Shown: one piece after another, positions 62,157-62,226 of the stretch
Layout of the letters: each line of letters starts with the position of its first letter
How positions within the stretch are numbered: position 1 is the stretch's first letter
Source of the DNA: JALYGJ01 sp036558545
GTDB lineage: Bacteria > Chloroflexota > Limnocylindria > Limnocylindrales > CSP1-4
Assembly: GCA_036558545.1 (NCBI GenBank)
Contig: DATBFJ010000052.1
Coordinates: 1-62,226 of the forward strand
DNA length: 62,226 nt
Reading direction: 5' to 3'
Program-made: the position numbers and the translations under genes
The notes under the pieces: model-generated
What the model saw: only the letters and a program-made list of their open reading frames with translations
Databases searched by the model: none
What the model was told of the DNA's origin: nothing

Positions 62157-62226
62157 GGCAGGTCGGCGCGCGTCAGCACGCGCCGTGGGCGAGTTGCCGC
62201 GCGCTCAATGGCCAGCTCGACGATGT
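62153..62226 (-). CDS. C-terminal end of an upstream gene (possibly D-Ala-D-Ala ligase)
   Basis: The last 24 or so codons of a gene entering from the right edge; the tail reads IVELAIERAATRPRRV and ends RADLP. Directly upstream of ftsQ one expects ddl or murB; an ELAIERA helix at the C-terminus suits D-alanine-D-alanine ligase better, but too little is visible to be sure. Confidence 0.4.
   Translation of the reverse strand, partial: IVELAIERAATRPRRVLTRADLP

Overview
The window is a GC-rich bacterial chromosome segment (roughly two thirds G+C) with tightly packed genes, many ATGA-type start/stop overlaps, no rRNA, no CRISPR array and no recognisable insertion sequence. Lipoproteins with short lipoboxes, a Glu/Leu/Phe/Val dehydrogenase, several universal stress proteins, a baeRF-family protein, DUF488 proteins and a split glycine dehydrogenase fit a soil or freshwater Chloroflexota (Limnocylindria-like) genome best. 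That placement is inferred from gene content only and is uncertain.

Layout. 1-16 kb (all minus strand): two tandem flavin amine oxidases, rsmI, a two-gene NAD synthetase, a five-gene dipeptide/oligopeptide ABC importer, and a glycine cleavage operon (Nudix-gcvT-gcvH-gcvPA-gcvPB). 16-28 kb: DUF2520 protein, aconitase, a membrane protein, a secreted M1-like peptidase, a folE / RibD-like reductase / FAD-oxidoreductase operon with a divergent COG2345-type regulator, an arsR-SRPBCC-luciferase-like operon with an operator on the arsR start codon, and a secreted protein. 28-54 kb: a stress and redox island (described next). 54-62 kb: tRNA-Val and the division cluster ddl(?)-ftsQ-ftsA-ECF sigma-anti-sigma-yjbQ-ftsZ-yggS-yggT-DUF167.

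The island holds four universal-stress-type proteins, glutamate dehydrogenase, a GreA-like protein, cupins, an F420/NADP-type reductase, a ferredoxin-reductase-like flavoprotein, Rieske protein, transaldolase, transketolase, GAPDH, AhpD-like protein, deoxyribose-phosphate aldolase, three small membrane or Cys-rich proteins, a lipoprotein copper nitrite reductase fused to an extra cupredoxin, two free cupredoxins, and a soluble histidine kinase / OmpR-PhoB-type response regulator pair. It also contains decayed genes: a truncated and frameshifted solute-binding protein, a doubly frameshifted DUF488 gene and a degenerate cupredoxin copy.

The main discovery is a repeated promoter architecture in the island. 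Ten promoters carry 7-mers of the type (A/G/T)TTCACG repeated at exactly 11 bp, usually with a third weaker element another 11 bp on, followed by a TAnnnT -10 hexamer that starts 49 nt after the first repeat (50 in one case). An eleventh copy, before gdhA, lacks the -10. One copy precedes the kinase/regulator operon itself, so I infer that this two-component system controls the island and its own expression, much as PhoB/PhoP-type regulators bind 11-bp direct repeats. One site has no protein gene behind it and instead precedes a strongly self-complementary stretch, a candidate small RNA. A second, independent curiosity is in the division cluster: three genes (ftsQ, yggS, DUF167) have no usable ATG/GTG/TTG at the expected place, and each can start at a CTG inside a CTGA overlap with the preceding stop codon.
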